From Gordius sp. MW1 (lineage: Eukaryota; Nematomorpha; Gordioida; Gordea; Gordiidae): 64,000 nt of DNA. The notes beneath the pieces were generated by a model. It had not been told where the DNA came from and did not search any database. It was given only the letters and a program-made list of their open reading frames with translations. This document shows, piece by piece, positions 45,681-58,300 of the stretch. The translations under genes were made by a program, and so were the position numbers. The stretch is from the NCBI GenBank assembly GCA_964036665.1, contig OZ038530.1, positions 11,790,001 to 11,854,000 of the forward strand. Reading direction: 5' to 3'. How positions within the stretch are numbered: position 1 is the stretch's first letter; each line of letters starts with the position of its first letter.

Positions 45681-45956
45681 TAAATTTTCCCGTTGATCTG
45701 AATTTATGCAATCCCAAAATCTTTCAACCACTATTCAAAAATTGTCACACAATTTTAATAGAATAATTGCTAATGCAATTAGTTTATGAAAAAATTATTT
45801 CAATACGTACTTTGCTATTGAATATACTACCAAAAGCAAAAATAGAATGGTTATGAATTAATTATGTATTATAAAAATAAGTAATAGCGTAGATAAGGGA
45901 ATATAAAGGGCGAATGAAATAGGGCAAAAAAAGAATGATATGAAAATTAATTATTA

Positions 45957-46880
45957 AACTCGGGCCTTCGGCCCTCGTGGGAAGGGGGAGGGGGGAAGGG
46001 GAGGAGGGGAAGGGAAGGGGGAAGGAAACTCATCTATACTCCGTATAGAAGTAGCATAATTGCTATGAAATTTATGGGTGAGAAAGGTGGGAAGGGGCGA
46101 GAATGCCCATAGGGGGGTATTAAATGCAAAATTTTTAGTTAATTATTAATTTATACAAATATTTAAAAAGTTAAATGGTAATAACAAGAACAATATAATA
46201 AATTAACAAAAAAAAATTTGCCCCCGCCGGGATTCGAACCCACATCAGTAGAGGCATAGGCTTTTGTAGGGGCACAGGGACCCATATCAGTAGAGGCGTA
46301 GGCCCTTGTAGGAAAGGGCATAGGGTAATTATCAATGTTAACCTAATATACCCAATTCACAAACGAAAAAATAGAATTTCGATTTATTTGGCCAATGATC
46401 ATTTTTTCATTGGTCAGTAGCCAGCGGACGGTCAAAAATTCATATTATCAATGGTATTAACAAGAACAAAATATTAATTTAATTTAAAAAAAAATAAAAA
46501 AAAATCGTCCTCTCCTGGGATTGAACACGAGCCTACAGAACAGAAGCCGTGCGCTTTACCCACTCACACCACGCTGGTATTAAAATGGTAGAAGTTTTTA
46601 TGTTATTTATATAGATAATGAAATAATAAAGTTGTGTTTTATGTTTAAAAAATCAATATATTTCATCGGTCAGTAGCCAGCGGACGGTCAAAAAGTCATA
46701 TTATCAATGTTATTAACAAGAACAAAATATTAATTTAAGTTAAAAAAAATTAAAAAAGTTTGTCCTCTCCGGGGATTGAACTCTAGACCTCCAGGTCACA
46801 AAGCTGGCGCCAATAACTTGGTGGACGACGGACGACGGACGGACAACAAAAAACGAGCCCATAAATTGCATAGCAATTAA
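45957..46880 (+). mobile_element. Composite repeat, copy C (short, no long satellite array)
   Basis: 0.92 kb. Left CTCGGGCCTTCGGCCCTCG hairpin and purine run, then ATTGCTATGAAATTTATGGG at 46052; a T-arm-like GGGATTCGAACCC at 46224; two satellite half-units near 46390 and 46665; two tRNA-like segments; right CGGACGACGGACGGACAA then GCCCATAAATTGCATAGCAA. It matches both ends of copies A and B. Confidence 0.72.
46507..46578 (-). repeat. tRNA-like sequence inside composite copy C
   Basis: On the minus strand: GCGTGGTGTGAGTGGGTAAA (A-box-like) and GTTCAATCCC (B box) about 40 nt apart. A weaker third example lies at 46761-46825 (GTTCAATCCC with poor 5' half). Stems are not convincing, so not called a tRNA gene. 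Confidence 0.5.
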
Positions 46881-47595
46881 AAGAAATTAGAAATAAGTAA
46901 TAGCGTAGATTAGAGAATAAATAAGGCGAATTAAACCAAATTTTATTTGTTAGAAAAATTAAATGAATTAGAAATAAATCATTATATGTGCATACATTGT
47001 GTGAAAATGGCATGACCCTTTGTTTTAAGTCTATACGGTACACATGTATATTGCGAACAATGAATGGCTACATAAATATCAGTATTTTAAATTTTTCCCT
47101 AAACGTAGCTAAGAAATGGAGTCAGGCAAAGATTTAACTTGGGGGTGGCAGCATTCGCAATATACAATCTAATTAAAAAGTAACAAGATAATATACTATG
47201 ATTTTATTCCCGAATTGCCCGAATCTTATCCCCGAAAATTAAAATTAAGACAGTTGGGAATTTCTGGCCTCTGCTATACACATTGGTAGATCTTTTAACA
47301 TTCATAAGTTTTTTCAACACATATTTAGGCCTTAATTAATATACATAAAAAATATATATTTAATATCTTATACGGCAACTTTTAACACATGTAGAACCAA
47401 CTTTACAATATGCAATTAAATCAAATATCTTTTACAAAATAATTTATCTATTTAATGTAAGAATTTTTATAAAACTAACTTATCAATGCTCCTCACTCTA
47501 TCCTTAAGTTTTTCTCTTATCCTTCCACTATAACTCAAGACAATACTTTCTCTATTTCTTACATACAAGCTCTTAGATTACTATTTCTCCTTGAC

Positions 47596-50500
47596 ATGCC
47601 TACTACAAATTGTCCATCTTGCAATAAGACTTTTACACTTATAAGGTAAATTTATCATCTATGGCTCTCGTGATAAGCGATGTTTATTATCAAAATCATT
47701 TCCATCAAGTAGTCAACAATCTCCACCAACAGTTTTTTTAACAGCCACTATAACGCAACATCCGAGCACGTGCTTGCTCCCGAGAATCCATCAACATAAA
47801 ATGACTCTTCTTAGGGTAGCCAAATAATAAGCCTCCAAAAACCAAATACCATCTCTAGGATTTCTAGTAGCGCTCGAGATAGCTGAAGCACTCTCTTAAA
47901 CCATATTACCTCAATTACACACAACCCGACTAATCGTAAGAATTGGGATAGCCTCTTTACCCTGTTTCACACTCTAGCCATCCCCAACCCTGGTACAAAG
48001 CATCTCTGACATTATCATTAAAGCATCAATTTCGGAATTTGATCTCCTTAACTTGAAACCACCCTTAAAGCACAACCGTCACCCAGTTGACAACATAGCT
48101 AAAAGGCTATCCAACAAAACAAAAACGTGGAAATCCGTTCAGCTCCTAGAATCCTGGAATCTGAAGACTCGCCAATCACCAATGCCACCTTCAAACGCCT
48201 CCAGCAAAAGCATCCCGATGGTCTTCAATTACCGCTTGACTTCCTAAACGTCCCACATATTCTCTTCATGGACTCCCCTCTTCAGAAATTTGCCGAAACT
48301 CTTATGTCTTTTAAAAAGAACTCGGCCGGGGGCCCCGATGGTATAGGATTAACAATCTTCAAGACCTCATCAATAATTTAGCGATCACATGCCCTACTAG
48401 CCAATTTAACCAATTTTTGTAACATAATAAGGAGAGAACAATTTCCTCTCGAAATAGTTCCTCTCCTATTTGGGAAAGCTCATTGCTTTTAAAAAACCAG
48501 ATGGTTCGATCCGACCCATTGTTGTTGGATCTGTCATCCGTCGCATGGTTTCCAAAATACTCACCTCTCATATCCGTTGATCTTTAACGGCATCCCTCCT
48601 TCATAACCAACTTGGTTTTGGCGTGAAAGGAGGATGCGAGGCTGCTTTCCATATAGCTCGAATATTTCTTGAGTCTTTCACAACAGATGACCTCCTAATC
48701 AAAATCAATTTAAACCCTTTTAACAGCCTAAACCACGCCACCTTTATTGAACCGTTCATACTAAATCGGAATTTCATCAGTTTTTGTTAAATAGTTATGA
48801 CAACACAACTAATTTACTTTTAGGGATAGAATAATCAAGTCATCATAAGGGATCCAACAAGGCGATCCCTTGGGCCCTGCCCTCTTCTGTATGGACTCAA
48901 CCATTATCGATTCTGCTCTCTAGTAACTTTTTCCTGTAACTTGTAATATCTCGATAATAAATTCCTGGTTAGCCCAGCAGATGCAGTCTGAAAAATCCTA
49001 GAGATTATTAATTAATACGCAGACTCAATATCGCTCAGCCTCAACGCAACAAATTATGAGATCTTCACCAAAGATCTCACAATCGACAAACTCTCCCTCC
49101 CATTCCAGTTATGACGATTTTTATTATTTAGGCGCTACCAAGGAGGTGTTAAATCTATTTGAACCTTCTAAGAGAATTTCTCCAAAATTATCGGCTCTAT
49201 AAGCCACACCCTGGAGCGTCTTATTCCAAACCATCTATGTTCTTGTAAAAAACTTTCATTATACTACGATTTAAGCGCCTCGCCCGTCTTTCTTAGCATT
49301 AACTTACTCCACGCTATTGAAAAAAATTCTATGTGCCAAATAAACGGAGCCTTAACTTAAATTTTAGCCCTGTCCATTGGCTTCAATTTACCCTTCCTTC
49401 CAAGCGTCTTAATATAGGCATTCGACACCCTCCCTTCCCATTTAATCTCAATTTCAGATTTCATCTCATCTCGTTTATCAACGGATGAGCTAATCAAACA
49501 ACTTACTCATATCCATTACCCGCACCTCGACAGCGCCTTTCAGGCATAGGAAGACCTCAAACTAGATTCCTCAACTCACCTGCCCGTTCCATAGCTTACC
49601 TCTCTTCGAACAACCAACCTTTGAGAAATCTCCACTTCAATTGGGCATCCTTCAGGGTTAGGAACCTAGGGTTATACTTATCGGGCGAGGAGCTTCGAAT
49701 AGCTGGAGGCCTAAGCCTCGGCTGCGACATTGTGTCTCCTTTTCATTGCGACCTCTGTCGCCAACCCGTTCTAGCAAACGGCCACCATCCACTGCCCATA
49801 CAGCAAGGGGCGGCATCCCTGTCATTCCATAATAAATAAAGTAATCGGGCAATTTTTCAAAAAAGACGGCTTTCCTAACTCACAGGAACCCACAGGCTTA
49901 AGCTCTACTGACGGAGACGGTAAAAGACTCGACGGTATAACAATTTTCCCGTGGGCTCGCGTCCTAAACGCTTTTGAGACTTTACTAGGGTGGATATATT
50001 CGCCATATCTAACACCTATCCCGACCTCATCTCTTCTATTGAGAGAAAGAAAGTGGAAAAATAGCAATACCTCAGCAATATTATTTTTTATCCCAATAGT
50101 GGCCACGACTAGAGCCCTGCAAAATTGAATTTTATCGGCCCGAGCCCGACCCGAGCCCGAAACCTTTTTTTATTTTTTGCCCGAGCCCGACCCGAGCCCG
50201 ATTTGTTTTTTTCACTTAGGCCCGACCCGAGCCCGAGCCCGGCCCGACTTTTGTAAAAATGTAAATTTGTACCAATTTTATTTCAAAAATTTATTTATAA
50301 ATATATTACGTATCACGAATATTATGTGATTTGAAATATGAATAATTATGGTAAATGATACTAACTCTATTGTTCAAAATAGCTACTATTATTTTTGCTT
50401 TTAAGCTTAATCTACACACTGTTGTTTTAAATATTTCATCATCACTCATAGTCAAAGTCATACATAGCATAGATAGACCCACACGGCTAACCAAGAAATT

Positions 50501-50975
50501 AATATGAGGTGGTAGTAAAATTCTAAATATTTATTTGTAGGGGGATTATCTTGTATTGTAATTATATTTTGGATTAATATTTATTCACAAATTTTTTCGG
50601 GCTCGGGCCTCGGGTCGGGCTGGCCCATCAGGCCCGACCCAAGCCCGAGGCCCGATCAATGTTTTAAAATTTGCCCGAGCCCGGCCCGAAAGCCCGTCGG
50701 GCCGGGCCGAACTCGGGCCGGGCCGGGCCTCGGACGGCCCGTGCAGGGCTCTAGCCACGACCCTCGGTAATTTAGGACAGCCAATTCTTTAACAAATGTC
50801 AAAATATATTACCTCCATTACACACGATCCCAAAGAATTTTTTTCATCAAGAGGAATATCACCATGAAATGAAAATTGTAAACTGCAATACAATTTCAAT
50901 CCATGGCTCTCTGCCAGCTCATTAATCTACTGTATTTTAGCATGTATCATACACAATTATTTGGAAATAAACCTC
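47596..50975 (+). mobile_element. Decayed R2-like LINE, copy 2, interrupted by a hAT-type MITE
   Basis: A longer but more decayed relative of 4545-6705. Possible N-terminal zinc finger CPSCNKTFTLIR at about 47610; FKKNSAGGPDGIG at about 48310; KPDGSIRPIVVGSVIRR at about 48490; LGFGVKGGCEAAFHIAR at about 48610; QQGDPLGPALF at about 48857; then fragments to IPIVATT at about 50090, where a MITE (50110-50753) interrupts it, and LGNLGQPILQ directly after. The C-terminus near 50890 matches the IAKYNF end, followed by AATAAA at about 50965. Stops and frame changes are many, so it is older than copy 1. Confidence 0.75.
50110..50753. mobile_element. hAT-type MITE with 8-bp TSD GCCACGAC, nested in LINE copy 2
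   Basis: 644 bp with inverted ends TAGAGCCCTGCA and TGCAGGGCTCTA, flanked by GCCACGAC at 50102-50109 and 50754-50761. Sub-terminal regions are rich in CCCGAGCCCGACCCGAGCC. The middle is AT-rich and non-coding. Confidence 0.9.
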
Positions 50976-51122
50976 TATTAGTGTTCAAAAATTATTGGTT
51001 TAATAAATTTTAACAAGTCTAAGCTTATCCTTGTTTTAAAAATGACTAAACACAAACAAATTTATTTTATATTCATTTATATTTTTAATATAAATTTGCC
51101 TAAAAGCTTTTATTAAAATAAT

Positions 51123-51251
51123 TGAGCAGGGCTCTGGTCGGCCTAAAATTAAAAAGCATTTCGGGCTCGGGCCCAACTCGAGAAAACTAGGAATTGAGAC
51201 GTCTGGATTGGGCCAGGCTCGGGCCAAGAAAATTCATTGCACGGCTCTACG
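51123..51251. repeat. Short diverged relative of the 50110 MITE
   Basis: GAGCAGGGCTCTGG on the left, GCACGGCTCTACG on the right, and GGGCTCGGGCCCAACTCG inside. About 130 bp and degraded. Confidence 0.5.
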
Positions 51252-51302
51252 TATAAGTGATAGTTTAGCGCTATCGTAATGAGTAAAAATCATCCAAATT
51301 TA

Positions 51303-51465
51303 CATAGGCATAGCCAGTATTTAAACTAGAGGGGGACAATAATATTGCAGGGAAGGGCAAAATGATTATTCAAAATCTTTTTCATAATTATATTAAATTT
51401 AAAATTTTTTTTTGATTTCGAGGGGAACAGGACCCTCCACCCCTCCCCCTGGCTAAGGACACTCA
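51303..51465 (+). mobile_element. MITE family A copy, diverged
   Basis: CATAGGCATAGCCAG to GGCTAAGGACACT with the family's G-rich interior. Flanks CAAATTTA and CAAATTAA are a near-match duplication. Confidence 0.7.
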
Positions 51466-51711
51466 AATTAATATTACCACCAGTCATACATTTAAATATT
51501 GGCAATTGAAACATCGGGCATCTATTTTTTGCTCTATGACAAACTTGTTGAGTCTTTACTTTATTAATTTACTCACATATCGCTTTTTAATAATTTGTAA
51601 AGTCAATATTAACTTATTTAAAGTTAAAACCCATGATTAAAATTTACTATTAGACTAATTTTGCGTACGATCCACTTAATAAAATCATGATAAATGTGTA
51701 GGGCATCTTAA

Positions 51712-52306
51712 CCCTTGAGAGTATTCGTGGGGTATTTTGGTACCCCACGTAAATTATAAATTTAAATATAAAACGCAATTTAAGTCTAATGAATCTGGCC
51801 TTTTCAGTAGCTTAATATTTTATCAAGAACTAGGTTAGGTGAAAATTTCATAGGTTTTGGCTAAATACTTTTTAAAATATTGAAGCTTTTTTGGCTCGTG
51901 GGGTTCTATTACACCCCACGAATATTCTCACGTGAGTTTTTTTCTATATGAAAAAATGATTTTTTTTGTATGAAGATATCTATACAATTTGTGTTTTTAA
52001 TACATTTTGAACATTCTTTTAATAAAAAATCATGTTTACTTTGATTTATTTTAAGGTATATGATGTCAAAGCTTTAAAATAATTAAAATAATAATGGGGG
52101 TCCAGAAAATTGATAATAAGTTTTGTAATGTTGATTAGATTTATATCAAAATTTATACCATCAATCTTAAGACCTTATAAACATATGTTTAAAACTTTAA
52201 AGGTTTTAAAGGAATACTTTAAAGTTATAAAAAGTTAAAAAGTGGGGTAGAGTTATACCCCACGAATACTCTCGCGTTCGGGATTTTTTAGGAATACTCT
52301 CGAGGG
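51712..52306. mobile_element. piggyBac-like MITE flanked by TTAA
   Basis: 595 bp between TTAA at 51708-51711 and 52307-52310. Ends CCCTTGAGAGTATTCGTGGGG and its complement-like AATACTCTCGAGGG are inverted. TTAA target and CCCTT-type ends are the piggyBac hallmarks. Inside, GTGGGGTA...TACCCCACG motifs recur in several places. No coding frame. A related end fragment lies at 53332-53362. Confidence 0.8.
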
Positions 52307-52310
52307 TTAA

Positions 52311-54576
52311 ATGAGATATGCTTTGCAATATTGGACATGCGACTTATTTAAACTGTTATCCCAAGTTTATTTAATAATTATTTTACATCGTACTACCCCG
52401 TGATGAAAAATAAAGAAATACTAATAACACAGGCATTTGGCTAATGGTGTTAGTAAGTGTGATTGAATGAACCTTTAAAATGGATTTTGTCAGTCGAGCT
52501 GTCAAAATTCTATTTCATTCCCTTTTTTGGGCCCGCTTAGGGTTAACCTAACTTACAAATATCTCCAGTTCACTGATTTTCATTACAAATTAATATATGC
52601 TAGCTACGATAATCATCTTATAATGACACAAATGATCAGACAATTTTTTGAATTTGAATTATATTAAATTTACTAGATGTATCTAAAAATTCAACCCCTA
52701 TACCCATAACCAACAATTCCAATTTATTAACTCCATCTAATTTATCTTCAAAAATTTGAAGATAACTATATTTAAAAAATTCTAGATGTTATCTAAATAC
52801 TTATTTTGTCATTTAAAGTGGTAAAAATAATGAAGAGATTTGAGATAAAAAAAGCTGTATAATCATTCAATACAATGTAACACAAGTTAATGATAGATGG
52901 TGACAAAGTTACAAACTTCTAATAATAAATCAACTTTTAATAATATTTAGATTAAAAACCCTCTTACCAACTTGAAAGTTATAAAAATATTTATAAAGGA
53001 CACTAGTACAATAAATTTTTTCGAGTACAAATTTGTTTAGTTTTAAATTTGAAAAATAAATCAATTTAGGCCTATTTTATAGATTATAACACCTTTTATC
53101 TGTGTCACCCCGAACATTTTAAGAAAATATTTTACTGAATAATACGACTAGTTTTAGTCACACATTATGTCAATTTTCAAAGCAATATTTATTTTGATAG
53201 ATGTTGTAGAATATGACAATTCTCTCATATATGACCGCAAAATTCCCAATAAATATTATTTCAATTACAACTTGTTTTAGTCATATATTAAGCCCATTTT
53301 CAAAAATATTTATTTTGATATATCGTTTGGGATATGAGGTACCACACGAATACTCTCGCGGGTTTGATGTGATTTTGTAGGGTAAGAGGGTCACAACACT
53401 GGTATAATTTAGGGAAATAAGATAGTAATAATAGCTAGATTACAATTTAAAATACACGAATAGTACACTGCTTAACTAAAAAATATTAAAAAATTTTGAA
53501 TACTTATAATTAAAAGGTCATATTTTATGGCAACAGCGCGTTATAATATGAATAATAAAATTGATTGGAGGTCCGTAACGAGGCACCCGAATCATTCAGG
53601 AACATGATGGTGGGAGTCAGAAAGGTTTTCTAGCCGTTATTTGTCATTGTGCTCAAAAAATAAGTTGTATAGAACTCAAAAAATGCATTTGTGCATATAT
53701 GAAAATAGTTACAAGGAATACGACAGGAGAAAAAGTTAATTACTATTGAGTGAAACATCAACTGCAAAGCTGGAAAAGACAGTCACGGCTATAAAAGAAA
53801 TCCTTTCTGCAGTAGACTAAGATGAAGTCTCCTTTTGGGGGAAAAAATTTACTCTAAGCTCCTTTTTATATCTGTGGACTTGCTTACGAGGCATTTAAAG
53901 TAGCCCGCCGATAATAAACTAGGCGAGTGATAAAGAAGGGAGTATAATTAACGGGATATGGCCAAAAAGTCATTAATTGAGAAGTAGTATATATTGAGGA
54001 ACGTCTAATCAAAGAACCCAACAAGGCGTAAATAACTCAGCTCGGTGATCCACCATAAGGAAAATTGTGCATTAGCCAAAAATCTATTGTAAGACCGGTA
54101 TTACTGTGTTTTTTTATGAGAAATAAACTATACATCAAAAGTTAATTTAATGCTTTCAAGCTTATTCTACACAAAATTCGCTAATAACAAGATTGTCTTA
54201 GGAACGAATAATGTGCTTATGCATAAAAATAAAAATTGGCTATATGGTAATGACACATACCAAGTAGGAAAACTCACAAAAAACAAATAGAATTTGATCA
54301 AGGAACCGAGGTACCAAGGAAGAGGACGATCGCGGGGAAAGAGAAAATGTTAAATGGACAAAGTTATGTTAAATATGAAGGTCGATCTAGACATTATCTT
54401 TAATGAATAAAATTCGAAGAAACCGTCTAATACAAGCGCACTCTTGTGGGAAAGCTTAATTTGTCATACAAAAGCATTAAACTAACCATATGTTAACACT
54501 TTTCCTTGGTGTATTTTAGCGCAAGGTAGCTAGCGTATGATATTTTGTGGAACACCTTTCAATATAAAATAAACTG
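52311..54576. other. Intergenic DNA upstream of Sec63
   Basis: No gene recognised. A piece of a piggyBac-like end lies at about 53332-53362 (ACACGAATACTCTCGCGGG). About 53560-54560 has more even base use than its surroundings and might hold an old decayed reading frame, but I could not identify it. Confidence 0.4.
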
Positions 54577-55380
54577 ATGGCTGGAGCTCAGTTCGAATAT
54601 GACCAAAGCGGAGGAACTTCCTACTATTTTATTACAACATTTTTTGCCCTGGCATTGATTCCCACAACCTATTATTTTTGGCCTAGAAAAAAGAAGACTG
54701 GTATACATCAAATTTAGGAATTTATAAATTAAATATAGGAGAGGATTTGTTAAAAAAATGTCATTGTGAAGGCTGTCGTATTAAGTTTAGTGAAATAAAT
54801 TCGGCGAAACCAAAGCACCATGTAAAAAATTTAGCAATGTAAGTATATTGGTTAAAAACTTATATATTTTTTTAGTAAAATGGCTTTAATCCTTGCTTGG
54901 GTAATTTTCCTTTATATGTCTTACTATGCTGCAAAAGTTGAAAAAGATTTCAATGAATATGATCCATACTCTATATTGGAAATAGACAGAGTATAATCTT
55001 TTTCTTAAGTATTTGGTTTAATAAACATAGAAGAACACTGATTTAAATGCTTATAACCATTTTTTCAGGGTGTTACTTCTAGTGAAATTAAGAAAAAATA
55101 TAGGCAATTAAGTGCATTATACCATCCAGATGTCAAAGACACCGGAGATTCTGATAGATTCATGAAAATAGCTAAAGCATATGCAGCGTAATATTTTTAA
55201 TCTAATTTTATATTTATTATTTGTGACAAATTTTGACAATTTTTATATCTAGATTGTAAACATAAAATTTAATTAACAATTCACTTTTATTTCTATATTG
55301 TTTATAAATATATAATAGACTTACAGATGAACAATCAAGAAAGAATTGGGAGGAATTTGGCAATCCAGATGGCCCTGGTG
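54577..55380 (+). CDS. Sec63: Sec63 exons 1-5: first two membrane helices and J domain
   Basis: Helix 1 about residues 16-36 (YYFITTFFALALIPTTYYFW), CHCEGC between, helix 2 about 77-92. The J domain spans about 104-165, starting DPYSILEIDRGVTSSEIKKK, with the catalytic HPD at 132-134 (LYHPDVK) and ending EEFGNPDGPG. Introns 1 and 2 are only 38 and 37 nt. Confidence 0.92.
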
Positions 55381-58300
55381 GTATGTTATTAGTATTTAAA
55401 TAGAAATTTTGAAATTATAAATTTTGTTTCATGTTGCTATTTTAACCTATAATATTTAGCCACAACTTTTGGTATTGCACTGCCTGCTTGGATTGTTGAA
55501 AAAGGAAATTCCATATGGGTATATTTTATAAAAACAATTTTTTTTTATGTGATCAAGCAATAACTTGTATATTAAATTAGATATTTCCATAAATTTTAAT
55601 AGGCAATTTTTACATTTTATTTTAAATTTTAGGCACATTTATTTAACTAATTTTTATATTTGTGTTGAGAGTTTTTCAACATTATGTATAATTAAATTTA
55701 AATAAAGTTGATTTTTTCATAGAAATGTAGCATATCTAAATTACATGAATTAAAAATTTATAGTTTAATTATAACATTTAATATCTTTTCAATCTGTTAA
55801 TTTTATTAATTGTTATTTTAAAGGTTCTGACGGCATACATCGTCGTTTTTATGATTATTCTGCCAGTGATTGTGGTAATTACTACAAAATAGTATTTCTT
55901 ATCTAAAAAGTTAATGTATGGAATTTAAAACCTATTCAAATTAAAAAGCTTTTTAATATTTTCCAATTTGAATTGGCCTTTGAATAGTATTGTTTATTAG
56001 ATATATTAAGTGGTGTTTTATTAAATTAACATTATATTTGCCATTTAATCAGATAAGAAAGACTAAGAATTTAAGTAAATCTAATAAAACTGAAACCACT
56101 AAAAAACTAGGTTTATGATATAACCAAACTTTCATGATATAAATGCAATGGTTGTAAAATGCCAATAAGTCGTATTTTATTTGCACGCCCATTAGTTTAT
56201 ATAAATTCACATTTTATAATTTAATTTACGTGCACCAGTCAATTGCATATTTAAGTAAGGGTAAAGTCTATTAAAATTAGGCATCAATTAGTTATTTATT
56301 TAATTAATAAAGTTTGTGATGTTTCTATAAAATTAAAAGGGCACTTGGTGGTATCGTTCAATCAAATACAGTGGTGACAAAGTTCTCATAGATACGTCCC
56401 AGATGTACATGTACTTTTTCCACAAGACACCCAACATGATGCTAAAAAGTTTGCTCTCCTTTTGTTTATCTCATAGCACTTTTTTTAGGAATTTTGGAAT
56501 TAATTTTATAATAAGTTTTAACTTTGCAACATATTGCAATTTTTTAATATATATATATAATTATCTTCCATAATCATTTTAAAATCCATGCTTAAATATA
56601 TTAAATAGATAAGCCGGCATAGGGCCATTTACAATTTCCATAGTGATTGGGCTTAATGTAGAAAATTCTTTGGGGGCGTGTGGGATTGTGATGATAAATT
56701 TGATATTTATGAAAGAAATTGGCTACCCGCCGGTCCTAAGTTACCAAAGGTCGTGGCCACAACTGGGACGATGTTTGAAATTGAAAAATAGGCTTGTTTT
56801 TAGATATCCCTTCTATTTTTCTCCTTATTGATTTAAGTTTTTTAAAATGTAAAGTAAGAATTAAATTCGATTGCCTCTAAGCTGATTTTGTGAACCTTAA
56901 TATCTTTATACTATCCGAGCTCCATTAGAAAACAACATTTCTGGAGATGCATTAGTTTATTGTTGAGTTGTTTAGTTGCAATTTAAATCTTGCTTTACCT
57001 TTAATGCCTTATAATAATTTTGGTGAAAACAAAAAGCAAAATCCATTGTCAAAATTTTTAACTACCGAGCACTTTGTATGTAACAGATTCCTCCATCCAG
57101 ATCTAATTCGAATTATTGAGGTGTGCTTTGGTTTAATAGTTAAAGCCTGAAAGGTTGTTGTTGAAACGAGAACCCGCCTATTTGAAGATTGCTCGTAGAA
57201 ACAAAGGTGTTGCATGTAATGTTGAACGGCTGGGGTTTGTTTGGTCGACCATTGCTTTTGGTCGACCAAACACAAATAGACCAATGGTTTTTAGACTATT
57301 TTTCTTAGTCAACCTCTAGGCTTAGTCGAAATTTTCTAGAGTCGAACAAACGATACCCAGCCGTTTTTATAACACTAATTGCATGTATACTTTGCAAAAT
57401 TTTATGGTGAGCCCCATTTTTTGCATTAAATTCGTATAAAATTTCCTGTCTGGTGGTAGTGTTTGCAAAGGCTGGAAATTTTAAAAATAATATTGCCTCC
57501 TTTTAAATAAGAGTAAAGTTTTATGCACATCTTCCATCGATTGAGGCCTCAAAAATCTAAGCGTGAGATAACTCAAAATTTTGATTTATACGCTTGGCTA
57601 GGAATTTTAATTGTTAATTTTACCTAAAAAGTGCTTTGTTGGGTTATAGAATATGATTATTTAAAAAGGTTTAAAGAAATTATAATTTGTATCCTAAACA
57701 TCTAATACATTACAAAAATTATCGCGAAAAAATTTAATTTGATCCTACATTAAACACATTTTACCGCATCAGGGGTCCTGATGATTTTGGCCGCCTCTTT
57801 CGAGTTTTCGAAATTTTACAATACCGAAGTTCCCGAAAGGCCGAGCGACAACATAGAACTACCTCAGGTACGTACACACATTGTGTTTGTTTAATTTGGC
57901 TTCTTTTTTACGTATTTTTGTTTGATTGCACCAATAGTAAGTGTTTTTAGATGTAATTCAATTTAAAAAAGAGTTTTAAGACATGTCTTTTTGATTCGAA
58001 TTTTTTAACCCATCCCGACCTAACAATGTTACTCAAACTGTATACAAATGCTAATCAAAATTAATACCAGTGAAATTATCATTTTTAAAAGACGCCATTT
58101 GCCCCCCTTTATACTTTAAAATAGTAAAACATAACTTTATCATGTTATGACTCGGAAGTGCCTTTAAATTTGACAAATAGATAATACAAAACCTTTCAAC
58201 ACCCAGCTATTACCCATAATCTTTATGCAAAACAAATCTGTTAGAAAACCCTATTTTTATGCGGCTTCACACCTAAACTTACCTCGGATCACAATATAGT

